A stretch of DNA of 64,000 nt from CAZTBB01 sp964611755 (GTDB taxonomy: Bacteria; Pseudomonadota; Alphaproteobacteria; Micavibrionales; Micavibrionaceae). This document shows positions 32,819 to 41,565 of this stretch, one piece after another. Within the stretch, counting starts at the first letter, position 1. Each line of letters opens with the position of its first letter. Location: positions 62,001-126,000 of the forward strand of contig CAZTBB010000001.1 of assembly GCA_964611755.1 (NCBI GenBank), read 5' to 3'. Under the pieces are notes generated by a model. The model did no database searches and was not told the origin of the DNA. It was given only the letters and a program-made list of their open reading frames with translations. A program made the position numbers and the translations under genes.

Positions 32819-35290
32819 TTATTCTTCGCCGCTCCAATCACCCACAAGAACATCACGTTTGCCCGTCGGGCTGGCTTTGGAGATAACACCTTGGCGCTCC
32901 ATTTCTTCGATAATGCGCGCGGCTCGGTTATACCCGATTTGCAAATATCGTTGTACAAAGCTGGTGGATGCTTTCTGCTCTTTAGCCACTAAGGCCACGG
33001 CTTGATCATAGAGCTCGTCTACACTGTTTGATCCTCCGCCGGCATCACCGTCACCAAACATAGCATTCATGACTTCGCTATCACCAAAATCACTTTCTTG
33101 TGTGACGCTTTCAATATAATTCGGCTCACCCTGCAGCTTGAGATGTTCCACGACATTTTCAACCTCATCATCGGATACGAACGGGCCATGCACACGTTTG
33201 ACCTGCCCGCCGGGAGCCATATAAAGCATGTCACCCATCCCTAGAAGCTGTTCGGCGCCGCCTTCACCAAGGATAGTGCGGCTATCTACTTTGGAGGTCA
33301 CTTGGAAACTGATACGGGTCGGGAAGTTGGCTTTGATCACGCCGGTAATGACATCAACCGATGGGCGCTGCGTGGCCATGATCAAATGGATACCGGCTGC
33401 CCGCGCCATTTGAGCCAGACGCTGAATTGCGCTTTCGACATCCTTGCCGGCCACGAGCATCAAATCGGCAAATTCATCAACGATGATAACAATATAAGGC
33501 AGCTCTGTCAGATCGAGCGGCTGCTCTTCATAGATTGGCTTACCAGTGCCCGGATCAAATCCGGTTTGGACTTTGCGCATCAGCGCCTCGCCTTTATCGC
33601 GGGCTTCTTTGAGGCGTGCATTATAGCCTTCGATATTGCGTACACCGAGTTTGGACATGGCGCGGTAGCGTTCTTCCATCTCCTGCACCGCCCATTTCAG
33701 TGAAACAACAGCCTTGCCAGGCTCGGTCACAACAGGGCAGAGCAGATGCGGAATATCGTTATAAACGGAAAGCTCCAGCATTTTCGGATCAATCATAATA
33801 AAGCGGCATTTCTCCGGCGGCAGGCCATAAAGCAGGGAGAGGATCATGGTATTGATCCCAACCGATTTACCGGATCCCGTTGTTCCGGCCACAAGCAAAT
33901 GCGGCATTTTGGCAAGGTCGGCAATGACAGGCTGGCCGCCAATGTCCTTTCCAAGAATAAGCGGAAGCTTGGCTTTGGTTTTGGCAAAATCTTGCGTGGT
34001 CAGAAGCTCTTTGAGGTAGACGATCTGGCGATCTTTGTTCGGCAACTCAATCCCGATCACATTGCGCCCCGGCACAACGGCCGCGCGCACAGAGATAGCC
34101 GACATGGAGCGGGCAATATCATCGCTCAGGGAAATAACGCGGGCACTTTTAACGCCGGGAGCTGGCTCAAGCTCATAGAGCGTGACAACGGGGCCGGGGT
34201 GAATAGAGACGATATCGCCTTCAACATTGAAATCACCCAGAACATTCCCGAGTAGCTCGGCATTTTGACGCAGGGCGCGCTCATCCGGACGTGCTTCAAT
34301 GACAGTATCGGGCGGTGATTGAATAAGATCGAGAGGCGGGAATTCCCAATCGCTTTGCACTCCATCCAGCGAAAAGCGCGGCTGGATTGTTTGGTGCGCA
34401 GTGCTTTGTTGTGCGGCCATGACCGGAATATCAGCGTGCGGTTTTGGCGGATCAATGGGATCTGCAATGGCCGGTTCCTCGGCAATGCGCGCTGCAGCTG
34501 CGGAGGCGGGCGCTTTGGTGCGCGGTGCTTTTGGTTTTGTTGGAATCTTGATCTGAGGCGCTTGATAAGAGGGATCATTATAACGACGGATCCAACCATA
34601 AAACGCCATAGAGATATTCCATAGCAAAACCAGAAATGATATGACGCGATCTTTGATCCAGCCGCCAATCATACGCATTTCCGAGAAGGTCACAGCGCAG
34701 GCATAAATCAGTGCGCTCAAGGCAATGATGCCGGCTATAGAGGCAATCACGAGCGGTGAAATCATATCATGCATGGACATGCCAAAATGCGAGAGGGTAT
34801 TCATCAAAATCGTACCGGCCGTGCCGCCAAGATAAGGATGTGTCAGAGTGTCTCCGGCCGGCCATTGCGCGAGTGCAAGGCTGGAGCCTATACAGGCGAT
34901 AATCATGGTTAATATGCGCAGTGGGAAAGGGCGCATGCTTTGGCGTAAAAACATACGCCCGCCCCAAAACATAAAGGTGATGCTCATGGCAAAACTTCCA
35001 AAACCGATGGTTTGCATAAACAAATCAGCAAGATAAGAGCCCGGCAATCCGGCCCAGTTATGGATGGAGGTTACGGTCTCGGCGGCGGTATTCATGGAAG
35101 GGTCGCGATGATCATAGCTGGCAAAGGCAACAAGGCTTATGATCCCGCAAATAAAGAAAAATCCGGCAAATACATCCACAATACGGCGCGCGATAAAGGC
35201 CTGCACGCTTTCGGGTAAAGCGGAGAGCAGAAAATGGCTTTTATTTTTCGTTGATCGTCTGGGAGAGCGGGTAGCGCGCGCGCGGGCCAT
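32819..35290 (-). CDS. ftsK: DNA translocase FtsK
   Basis: 823 residues from the ATG at 35290 (MARARATRSPRRSTKNKSHF); a frame to 35350 is open but adds 20 unlike residues. Four N-terminal membrane spans (about 45-190), a linker rich in Pro/Ala (about 220-330), then the motor: Walker A VAGTTGSGKSVGINTMI (near 460), Walker B YIVIIVDEFADLM (near 570), and the C-terminal gamma winged helix (ASTSFVQRYLQIGYNRAARI). It pumps DNA at the septum to resolve chromosome dimers and coordinates division. The short linker is typical of alphaproteobacteria. Divergent from the gene at 35549, with a 258-base gap that is AT-rich and without visible genes. Confidence 0.95.
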   Translation of the reverse strand: MARARATRSPRRSTKNKSHFLLSALPESVQAFIARRIVDVFAGFFFICGIISLVAFASYDHRDPSMNTAAETVTSIHNWAGLPGSYLADLFMQTIGFGSFAMSITFMFWGGRMFLRQSMRPFPLRILTMIIACIGSSLALAQWPAGDTLTHPYLGGTAGTILMNTLSHFGMSMHDMISPLVIASIAGIIALSALIYACAVTFSEMRMIGGWIKDRVISFLVLLWNISMAFYGWIRRYNDPSYQAPQIKIPTKPKAPRTKAPASAAAARIAEEPAIADPIDPPKPHADIPVMAAQQSTAHQTIQPRFSLDGVQSDWEFPPLDLIQSPPDTVIEARPDERALRQNAELLGNVLGDFNVEGDIVSIHPGPVVTLYELEPAPGVKSARVISLSDDIARSMSAISVRAAVVPGRNVIGIELPNKDRQIVYLKELLTTQDFAKTKAKLPLILGKDIGGQPVIADLAKMPHLLVAGTTGSGKSVGINTMILSLLYGLPPEKCRFIMIDPKMLELSVYNDIPHLLCPVVTEPGKAVVSLKWAVQEMEERYRAMSKLGVRNIEGYNARLKEARDKGEALMRKVQTGFDPGTGKPIYEEQPLDLTELPYIVIIVDEFADLMLVAGKDVESAIQRLAQMARAAGIHLIMATQRPSVDVITGVIKANFPTRISFQVTSKVDSRTILGEGGAEQLLGMGDMLYMAPGGQVKRVHGPFVSDDEVENVVEHLKLQGEPNYIESVTQESDFGDSEVMNAMFGDGDAGGGSNSVDELYDQAVALVAKEQKASTSFVQRYLQIGYNRAARIIEEMERQGVISKASPTGKRDVLVGDWSGEE

Positions 35291-35548
35291 GATGTGATCC
35301 TTTACACAAAAATTTGAGTACTTTAGAGGTGTAATGCCGAAAACCGGCAAGATTATGGTGAAATGCCACGTTTAACTATAGCGTTTTTGAGCCTAAAAAA
35401 CAAATCTTAAGCGCGCGGAAGGGCTTAATTTACAGGCATTTTTAGCCGTTTATATCCTGTTTTTATGATTTGTGTTCTCACCCAACTCGTGATTAAATAA
35501 TATCAGGGATTAAAGATTGGTTTTCATACAGTTAGCGAGTGAAGGACA

Positions 35549-35953
35549 ATGGCTGAGGCACAAGACGATACCCAGGTTGAATACCGTATTATTGCGCATT
35601 TGAATACAAAGGCGGCACAAGAAGCTGGAAAAGACAAAGAAGAATCCGAGCTGTCGAAGAATATGAATGAGACAATCTCGAAGGCGGAGGCCATGCTCGA
35701 GACGGGTAAATATACCAAAGTCGAAGTCATGCAAAAATATTTCGAGCCGAAAACCAGCCGTAATATCGAGATGGTGCTCAAATCATTCGAAGCCGGTGAT
35801 AAAAAACCAATTAGTACGACGACAATTCTGGCGATTGGTATTATCTGTGCCTTTATTGCTTTTGGTGCGAGCTATTTCATCGGTAAGAGCATGGCACCAG
35901 CGCCTGCGCAAGAGACACATGAGGCAGGCGACACCCACGCTGAAGAAGAATAG
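35549..35953 (+). CDS. tail-anchored-like protein of unknown function
   Basis: 134 residues. Residues 1-90 are soluble, acidic and helical (SELSKNMNETISKAEAMLET, then KVEVMQKYFEPKTSRNIEMV). One membrane span follows (ISTTTILAIGIICAFIAFGA, near residues 92-113), then an acidic, His-containing tail (ETHEAGDTHAEEE). No family recognised. RBS GTGAAGGAC precedes the ATG. fmt starts 7 bases after it with a GTG, so the two are probably coexpressed, though the usual partner of fmt (def) is absent. The other long frame beginning at 35667 is fmt's frame read upstream, and only its part from 35961 is real. Confidence 0.75.
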   Translation: MAEAQDDTQVEYRIIAHLNTKAAQEAGKDKEESELSKNMNETISKAEAMLETGKYTKVEVMQKYFEPKTSRNIEMVLKSFEAGDKKPISTTTILAIGIICAFIAFGASYFIGKSMAPAPAQETHEAGDTHAEEE

Positions 35954-35960
35954 GCCATTC

Positions 35961-36887
35961 GTGTCAGATCCACTCAATATCATTTTTATGGGCACTCCGG
36001 ATTTTGCCGCCGTGGCGCTGCAAGCTCTGATCGATTCTCCGCATCATGTTATCGCTGCCTATTCTCAGCCCCCCCGTCCTAAAGGACGTGGCCATCAGGT
36101 GCAAAAATCACCCGTACATCTTTTGGCTGAACAACATGATATTCCGATCTACACGCCTAAAACTGTAAAAAGCGAGCAAGCGCAAAGCGAGTTTGCGGCG
36201 CTCGGCGCTGATATCGCGATCGTTGCGGCCTATGGTTTGATCTTGCCCAAAGCCATATTGGAAGCACCAAAACTTGGCTGTTTGAATATTCATGCATCGC
36301 TTCTGCCGCGCTGGCGCGGCGCGGCGCCTATTCAATACGCGATCTGGCAGGGCGATGAGGAAAGCGGCGTGACCATCATGCAAATGGATGAAGGGCTAGA
36401 TACGGGTGATATGCTCTCAAAGCGATCCATCTCTCTTGGCCCGGAAATGGATGCACCGACGCTGCATGATGCATTGGCCGCTATGGGCGCCGAGATGACC
36501 ACCGAGATACTGGATCAATTGGCATCAGGGCAGGTTTTAGAGGGTGAGAAACAAGATGATTCCATATCAAGCTATGCGTCTATGCTCAAAAAATCAGATG
36601 GCCAGATTGATTGGAATCAGAGCGCAGAGCAGATTGATCGTCAGGTTCGTGCTCTTAATCCGTGGCCGGGGACATTTGCCGAGATTCAGGGGCGGCGTTT
36701 TAAGATAGGGGCTGTAAAATTATTGGATGGTACGCAGGCAGACGGGCATGCTGGAACGCTGGTTGATAAGACTGGGCGAGTGATATGCGGACAGCAAAGC
36801 GCGCTTCAAATTCTAACGCTCCAACCCGAGGGCAAAAAGCCGATGGATATAGTGGCGGCCATCAATGGTGGTTACCTGACGCTATAG
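35961..36887 (+). CDS. fmt: methionyl-tRNA formyltransferase
   Basis: 308 residues from a GTG at 35961 (MSDPLNIIFMGTPDF); the next in-frame ATG at 35988 would cut into the first strand. Typical sequence: FMGTPDFAAVALQALIDSPH, the KGRGHQVQKSPV loop, the active-site segment GCLNIHASLLPRWRGAAPI (near residue 105) and TIMQMDEGLDTGDML. A C-terminal OB-like domain follows (ALNPWPGTFAEIQGRRF). It formylates initiator Met-tRNA. No peptide deformylase gene is next to it in this window. 51 bases after it a LysE-type gene starts on the same strand. Confidence 0.94.
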   Translation: MSDPLNIIFMGTPDFAAVALQALIDSPHHVIAAYSQPPRPKGRGHQVQKSPVHLLAEQHDIPIYTPKTVKSEQAQSEFAALGADIAIVAAYGLILPKAILEAPKLGCLNIHASLLPRWRGAAPIQYAIWQGDEESGVTIMQMDEGLDTGDMLSKRSISLGPEMDAPTLHDALAAMGAEMTTEILDQLASGQVLEGEKQDDSISSYASMLKKSDGQIDWNQSAEQIDRQVRALNPWPGTFAEIQGRRFKIGAVKLLDGTQADGHAGTLVDKTGRVICGQQSALQILTLQPEGKKPMDIVAAINGGYLTL

Positions 36888-36938
36888 CCGGCATAAAAAG
36901 CCTTGCGTGCTGTATCAATAATACCATAACATTATCGA

Positions 36939-37589
36939 ATGGATTTTTTACTCGAGCTTTTAGCGATTGTTTTCATTGTGTTTTTAGCGGCGGCCTCACC
37001 CGGCCCTGACTTTGTTATATCTGTGCGCAACTCTGTGCTGCATTCCCGCAAGGCCGGGATTATGACGGCTTTTGGCATTGGCGCGGGTAATCTTATACAT
37101 GTGACCTATTGTATTATGGGGATTGCGGCCTTGATCGCCAGCTCCGTGACGTTGTTTAATATCATCAAATATGTTGGTGCCGCTTACCTCATCTATATTG
37201 GATACAAAGCCTTGCGCTCCAAAGGCTATGACAACGAGCGTGTCATCACCGATGATGAAAAAATATCCGGAGATAGCCGCGTTGATATTGGCGCCTTCAA
37301 GGCCTTCAAGAACGGACTATTAACCAATTTGCTCAATCCCAAAGCAACGATGTTCTGGTTTGCCTTGTTTACACAGATTATTCAGCCCGGCACTGTGTTA
37401 ATCGAAAAAGCAATCATGGGCAGCGTCTCATGTTTGGTGGTTACAATATGGTTTTGCGGTGTTGCGGTCATTCTTAATCAACGAACAATCCGCCGCGCCT
37501 TCATGAGTATGGCGGCATGGATTGACCGTGTCTGTGGCGCGGCGTTGATTGCGCTGGGGATTAAGCTGGCACTGAGTAAATCAGCATAA
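36939..37589 (+). CDS. LysE/RhtB family amino-acid exporter
   Basis: 216 residues with six hydrophobic segments. The N-terminal span is followed by the family motif ASPGPDFVISVRNSV (near residues 20-34), then GIGAGNLIHVTYCIMG and YVGAAYLIYIGYKALRSKG, and near residue 125 NGLLTNLLNPKATMFWFALF, all standard for LysE/RhtB efflux proteins. They export amino acids such as homoserine or threonine, or related metabolites; the substrate is not predictable. It precedes lptB by 38 bases, which is not a usual pairing and marks the right end of the proposed inversion. Confidence 0.88.
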   Translation: MDFLLELLAIVFIVFLAAASPGPDFVISVRNSVLHSRKAGIMTAFGIGAGNLIHVTYCIMGIAALIASSVTLFNIIKYVGAAYLIYIGYKALRSKGYDNERVITDDEKISGDSRVDIGAFKAFKNGLLTNLLNPKATMFWFALFTQIIQPGTVLIEKAIMGSVSCLVVTIWFCGVAVILNQRTIRRAFMSMAAWIDRVCGAALIALGIKLALSKSA

Positions 37590-37627
37590 AACTGGAAATA
37601 TAATTTAAAAGGCACTATATAAGCCCC

Positions 37628-38416
37628 ATGTTTGGAAAAAAGGATAAAAACCAGAAGAGCCAATTGCCGCCAAAAGCACGCATCAAAGAGGTGCCCAAAG
37701 GCTTGGTGGCTTCGCACCTCTCCAAGAGTTATAAGAAGCGCCCTGTCCTGCGTGATGTCAGCATGCAAGTGCAGCGCGGTGAAGCGGTGGCTTTGCTTGG
37801 CCCGAATGGTGCGGGTAAAACAACATGCTTTTATATCATTACCGGCCTGATTAATCCTGATGGCGGCTATATCTTGATTGATGGGCAGGACGTTACAAAC
37901 CTGCCAATGTATCGCCGCTCGCGCATGGGCGTTGGATATTTGCCGCAGGAGACATCCATCTTCCGTGGCCTGAGCGTCGAAGATAATCTGCGTGCTGTGA
38001 TTGAATCACAAAATCTAAGCCTCGAAGATCAGGAATTAATGCTCGAGGATTTGCTCGCTGAATTTGGCGTGGAGCATTTGCGCCGTACACCTGCTATGGC
38101 TCTATCCGGTGGTGAGCGACGCCGCGTTGAGATTGCCCGCGCTCTGGCCGCGCGCCCTGACTTTATTTTGCTGGATGAGCCTTTGGCCGGGATTGACCCG
38201 ATCGCGGTGAGCGATATCCGTAACCTGATTGCGCATCTGAAAAATCGCGGCATTGGCGTTTTGATTACGGATCACAATGTCCGTGATTGTTTGGGCATTG
38301 TTGACCGTGCCTATATCTTGCATGATGGCAATGTCATGGCCGAGGGCAGCGCGGAAGAGATTGTCGAACATGATGATGTGCGCCGTGTCTATCTGGGCGA
38401 GAGCTTTAGCCTGTAA
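37628..38416 (+). CDS. lptB: LPS export ABC ATPase LptB
   Basis: 262 residues, with a basic 25-residue N-terminal extension. Walker A LLGPNGAGKTTCFYII (near residue 55), Q-loop GVGYLPQETSIFRGLSVEDN, signature ALSGGERRRVEIARALAARP (near 158), Walker B FILLDEPLAGIDPIAV and switch His in LITDHNVRDCL. The PQETSIF and DHNVRD elements are specific to LptB, which powers extraction of LPS from the inner membrane with LptFG and LptC. The rpoN-hpf-ptsN genes lie downstream as usual, with one acetyltransferase inserted before rpoN. lptC and lptA are far away at 22-23.6 kb. A TATAAT at 37599 may be a local -10. Confidence 0.96.
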   Translation: MFGKKDKNQKSQLPPKARIKEVPKGLVASHLSKSYKKRPVLRDVSMQVQRGEAVALLGPNGAGKTTCFYIITGLINPDGGYILIDGQDVTNLPMYRRSRMGVGYLPQETSIFRGLSVEDNLRAVIESQNLSLEDQELMLEDLLAEFGVEHLRRTPAMALSGGERRRVEIARALAARPDFILLDEPLAGIDPIAVSDIRNLIAHLKNRGIGVLITDHNVRDCLGIVDRAYILHDGNVMAEGSAEEIVEHDDVRRVYLGESFSL

Positions 38417-38430
38417 ATGTTATCCAAGGT

Positions 38431-38973
38431 TTGTCATTGACTGAAAATCTTATCGTACCTGATCTCACAACTAAAAGGCTCCATTTGGAGCCTCTAACAG
38501 ATGAGCATGCGGAGGGAATGTTTACCCTCTGGTCAGATGCCCGTGTCTGCCTGTATTCCGGTGAGGTAACGGATCGCAACGGTGCTATCATTGATGTTCC
38601 GGTCAAAACACGCAATGACAGTAATCGTATTCTCGATTTCTGGAGTGCAGCTCAGCGCGATGGATGGGGCATGCGTTGGGCGATCCTGGTTGATGCAGGA
38701 ACGCGAACATTTGCGGGAACAATCGGTTTTAATAGATTGGGCATTGATAGCGAGATAGCGTTTCATCTTGTGCCGGCCTTTTGGGGGCAGGGTATCATGA
38801 CCGAAGCCGCTCAAGCCGCTATTGATTGGGCGAGCGCGAATGAGGCGCAACAAATTTGCGCGTTCATAGAAGATGAAAATATCAATTCAATCAAGCTGGC
38901 GCAGCGTTTGGGTATGCAAAAAACCGATATAACACAAAATGGCGGGGCGCATTGCTACGTGAAGAAAATTTAA
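38431..38973 (+). CDS. GNAT acetyltransferase, RimJ/RimL type
   Basis: 180 residues from a TTG at 38431 (MSLTENLIVPDLTTKRLHLE); no in-frame ATG is available near it, and the exact start is uncertain. N-terminal LTTKRLHLEPLTDEHAEGMF is typical of the Acetyltransf_3 group, and the acetyl-CoA motif appears as IAFHLVPAFWGQGIMTEAAQ (near residue 115) followed by FIEDENINSIKLAQRLGMQK. Such enzymes acetylate N-termini of proteins, ribosomal subunits or small molecules; the target is unknown. It lies between lptB (14 bases) and rpoN (157 bases), a position where alphaproteobacteria normally have nothing, so it looks inserted. Confidence 0.85.
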   Translation: MSLTENLIVPDLTTKRLHLEPLTDEHAEGMFTLWSDARVCLYSGEVTDRNGAIIDVPVKTRNDSNRILDFWSAAQRDGWGMRWAILVDAGTRTFAGTIGFNRLGIDSEIAFHLVPAFWGQGIMTEAAQAAIDWASANEAQQICAFIEDENINSIKLAQRLGMQKTDITQNGGAHCYVKKI

Positions 38974-39130
38974 TAGCCCACCCCACCCCCTCATTTCATG
39001 AAAACGAACTGAGTAACTCTGAAAATGAAAATATTTCAGTGCCTTAGGCCATGATTATTGAGGCACATTTTTATGCATTTTTGCCAAAATCCCTATGGAA
39101 GCGTTTCTGGAGGAATGGTAAAATAAAAAT

Positions 39131-40621
39131 ATGAATAAGATCACGCAGTCTCTCGATCTCAGACAATCTCAATCGCTTGTAATGACGCCGCAACTCCAGC
39201 AGGCGATCAAGCTTTTGCAGCTCAATAATATGGAGCTGGCGGAGTTTGTCGAAGAGGAGCTGGCGACCAATCCTCTCTTGGAAAAAGATGAACGCCCTCT
39301 GGATGGCAGTGATCAGGATGAAGCGCCCACCAATGCGGAGCCATCATCAGATAGCGGGGATAATGATGCGGGCGATGCAGACGTCGAGGCGGCCTTTGAT
39401 CAAGCCTATGAAAGCGCGGATGGCGGTCAGGATTTTGATGCGGGATCATCCATGGCCGATATGGGTTCCGGCGGGAATTTGAAATTCGAGGATTCCGAGA
39501 ATTCATTCGAGAACCGGATGAGTTCGGAGACCACCTTGCGGGATCATCTTTTAGAGCAGCTCTTTATTGAATTTGATGACCCGCGCGATCGCATGATTGG
39601 AACACTTTTGATCGATCAGCTAGATGAAAGCGGTTATATCCGTGAAGAACAAAATGCATTGGCCGAGCGTTTGGGGTGCTCGGAAGATCGCATTGAGCGC
39701 TTGTTGAATGTCATGAAAACGTTTGATCCTACGGGCATTTGTGCCAAAGATCTGGCCGAGTGTCTGGCGCTTCAATTAGAGGAGCGTGGGCAGCTGGATG
39801 CGCCTATGCAGATTTTGATTGATAATCTAAACTTGCTCGGTGATCACGATTTTACGGCTTTGGCGAAAAAATGTGATGTAAACGAGACATATCTGGCGGA
39901 TATGATTGCAGAGATTAAAGCCCTCAATCCCAAGCCTGCCGGTGATTTTGATCATTTGGTCGTGCAAACGGCCATTCCTGATGTGCTGATGAAGCGCATG
40001 CCGAAGAATTTGGGTGGTGGTTGGCGTGTGGAATTGAATGCGGAGACATTGCCACGCGTTTTGGTAAATCAGGAATATTATGCGCAAGTGGCCGGCGCAT
40101 CGAAGGATAAGAAAGACCGTGAATATATCACCACGCAGCTTAATTCGGCGAACTGGCTGGTGAAGGCGCTCGACCAGCGTGCCCACACAATTTTGAAAGT
40201 GGCCTCTGAGATCGTGGAACAACAAGAAGCTTTCTTTAATTACGGGATTGAATTTCTCAAGCCGCTTGTCCTGCGCGATATCGCCGAAGAGATCGAGATG
40301 CATGAAAGCACGGTCAGCCGTGTGACGACCAATAAATTTATCGGCACGCCGCGCGGTATTTTTGAGCTGAAATATTTCTTTTCATCGTCTTTGGGCGGCG
40401 ATGGCGGATCGCCTGCACATTCATCCGAAGCAGTGAAGGCAAAAATCAAATCAATGATTGATGCAGAAGATCCGAAGAAAATCCTCTCGGATGATAAGAT
40501 TGTCGTGATGCTCAAAGACGAAGGCATTGATATTGCCCGCCGCACTGTGGCCAAATACCGCGAAGCCATGCATATTCCGTCTTCTGTTCAGCGCCGTAAG
40601 CAAAAGAAAAACCTGAACTAG
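39131..40621 (+). CDS. rpoN: RNA polymerase sigma-54 factor
   Basis: 496 residues. Region I is at the N-terminus (LRQSQSLVMTPQLQQAIKLL) with the activator-interacting Gln-rich helix; region II is acidic (about residues 48-125, Asp/Ser/Ala-rich); the core-binding domain follows (FDPTGICAKDLAECLALQLE, near 200). Near the C-terminus are the HTH (ISR-type ESTVSRVTTNKFIGTPRGIF) and the RpoN box (ARRTVAKYRE, near 477). All domains needed for function are present. It recognises -24/-12 promoters with enhancer-binding activators. hpf and ptsN follow, the usual order. RBS GGAGGAATGG lies about 15 bases before the ATG, a long spacing. Confidence 0.96.
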   Translation: MNKITQSLDLRQSQSLVMTPQLQQAIKLLQLNNMELAEFVEEELATNPLLEKDERPLDGSDQDEAPTNAEPSSDSGDNDAGDADVEAAFDQAYESADGGQDFDAGSSMADMGSGGNLKFEDSENSFENRMSSETTLRDHLLEQLFIEFDDPRDRMIGTLLIDQLDESGYIREEQNALAERLGCSEDRIERLLNVMKTFDPTGICAKDLAECLALQLEERGQLDAPMQILIDNLNLLGDHDFTALAKKCDVNETYLADMIAEIKALNPKPAGDFDHLVVQTAIPDVLMKRMPKNLGGGWRVELNAETLPRVLVNQEYYAQVAGASKDKKDREYITTQLNSANWLVKALDQRAHTILKVASEIVEQQEAFFNYGIEFLKPLVLRDIAEEIEMHESTVSRVTTNKFIGTPRGIFELKYFFSSSLGGDGGSPAHSSEAVKAKIKSMIDAEDPKKILSDDKIVVMLKDEGIDIARRTVAKYREAMHIPSSVQRRKQKKNLN

Positions 40622-40729
40622 TATTTTATTTTATTCTTGCTCATTTTCTTCCCCACAGCGCTTTAAAACCATGATATAATGTGATCATATCCTATGAAAA
40701 TCATTGAAGAAACGTAAGGAAAGAACGCA

Positions 40730-41368
40730 ATGGAACTCACTGTTCAAGGCAAGCAAATGGACATTGGTGATGCGCTGCGCACGCATGTCACCGACAAAAT
40801 GACAGATATTTCAGAAAAATACTTTAATCATACGACGGGCACGACAGTGACTTTCGCCAAGGAAGGCCACGGCCATCAAAATATTCGCGTCAGTATTTCT
40901 GTGATGGTTGGCAAGAATATTTATATCAATTCCGAGGCAGAAGAGAGCGATGCTTATGGTGCCTTTGATCAGGCAGCTGAAAAAGCGGCCAAACGTCTGC
41001 GCCGTTACAAAAAGAAATTGCGCGATCACCATGAGCGCACTATCAAAACGCCTGAAGCAGAAATTATCAAGGCGCGTAACTATGTACTCGCCGTGCAGGC
41101 TGATGATGTTCAGGATGATGACTCAGACGATGGTGTGCCCGAGGGGGATGATCCGGCCGTGATTGCCGAGATGACAACACCAATTGAAACGATGAGTGTA
41201 TCCGATGCGGTGATGCGTTTGGATCTATCCGGTGAAAATGCATTGCTCTTTTATAACTCAAAAAATAACGAGTTGAATTTGGTTTACCGCCGTAAAGATG
41301 GCAATGTTGGCTGGATCGATCCTGAAATTGCGGGGGCTGGAAATAATTCAAAACTAAAGGCTGTTTAA
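40730..41368 (+). CDS. hpf: ribosome hibernation promoting factor, long form
   Basis: 212 residues. The N-terminal S30AE/YfiA domain (about 1-105) has MELTVQGKQMDIGDALRTHV and the basic stretch KAAKRLRRYKKKLRDHHERT. After an acidic linker (about 120-145) the C-terminal dimerisation domain appears (LDLSGENALLFYNSKNNELN, ending VYRRKDGNVGWIDPE). Long-form HPF dimerises 70S ribosomes into 100S particles in stationary phase. RBS AAGGAAAG precedes the ATG. A TATAAT at 40675-40680 may be its own -10 but lacks a good -35. It ends at the perfect terminator at 41404, so ptsN is transcribed separately or by read-through. Confidence 0.95.
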   Translation: MELTVQGKQMDIGDALRTHVTDKMTDISEKYFNHTTGTTVTFAKEGHGHQNIRVSISVMVGKNIYINSEAEESDAYGAFDQAAEKAAKRLRRYKKKLRDHHERTIKTPEAEIIKARNYVLAVQADDVQDDDSDDGVPEGDDPAVIAEMTTPIETMSVSDAVMRLDLSGENALLFYNSKNNELNLVYRRKDGNVGWIDPEIAGAGNNSKLKAV

Positions 41369-41403
41369 AGCACTCTTTTTGTAATCCACAATTTTTTGTG
41401 TTT

Positions 41404-41439
41404 GAAAACACCGCTGTAAAAGGCGGTGTTTTCGTTTTT
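41404..41439 (+). terminator. Rho-independent terminator after hpf
   Basis: A perfect 11-base stem GAAAACACCGC (41404-41414) and GCGGTGTTTTC (41423-41433) with an eight-base loop and a following GTTTTTA. It separates hpf from the PtsN-like gene, which are usually cotranscribed. Confidence 0.88.
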
Positions 41440-41565
41440 ATGCGCGCTTGTTGCTGTATATTTATTTTTTCTAAATTATGCATTGCGGGGGATTTTTAAC
41501 TGGATTTTAAAATTATTTCGATGTACTACATGGCGCGAGAACGATTAGAAAAGGGGGATTTTGAA

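Noticed and set aside
32767..32958. Upstream extension of lolA into the ftsK end
   Set aside because: It would overlap ftsK and bury the clear signal peptide that starts at 32766.
35667..35960. Extension of fmt upstream to 35667
   Set aside because: It overlaps the well-formed gene at 35549-35953 in another frame; the Arg-rich translation is unlike Fmt, and the GTG at 35961 fits the family start.
40675..40680. TATAAT before hpf as a full promoter
   Set aside because: No acceptable -35 hexamer at the right distance; mentioned only in the hpf entry.
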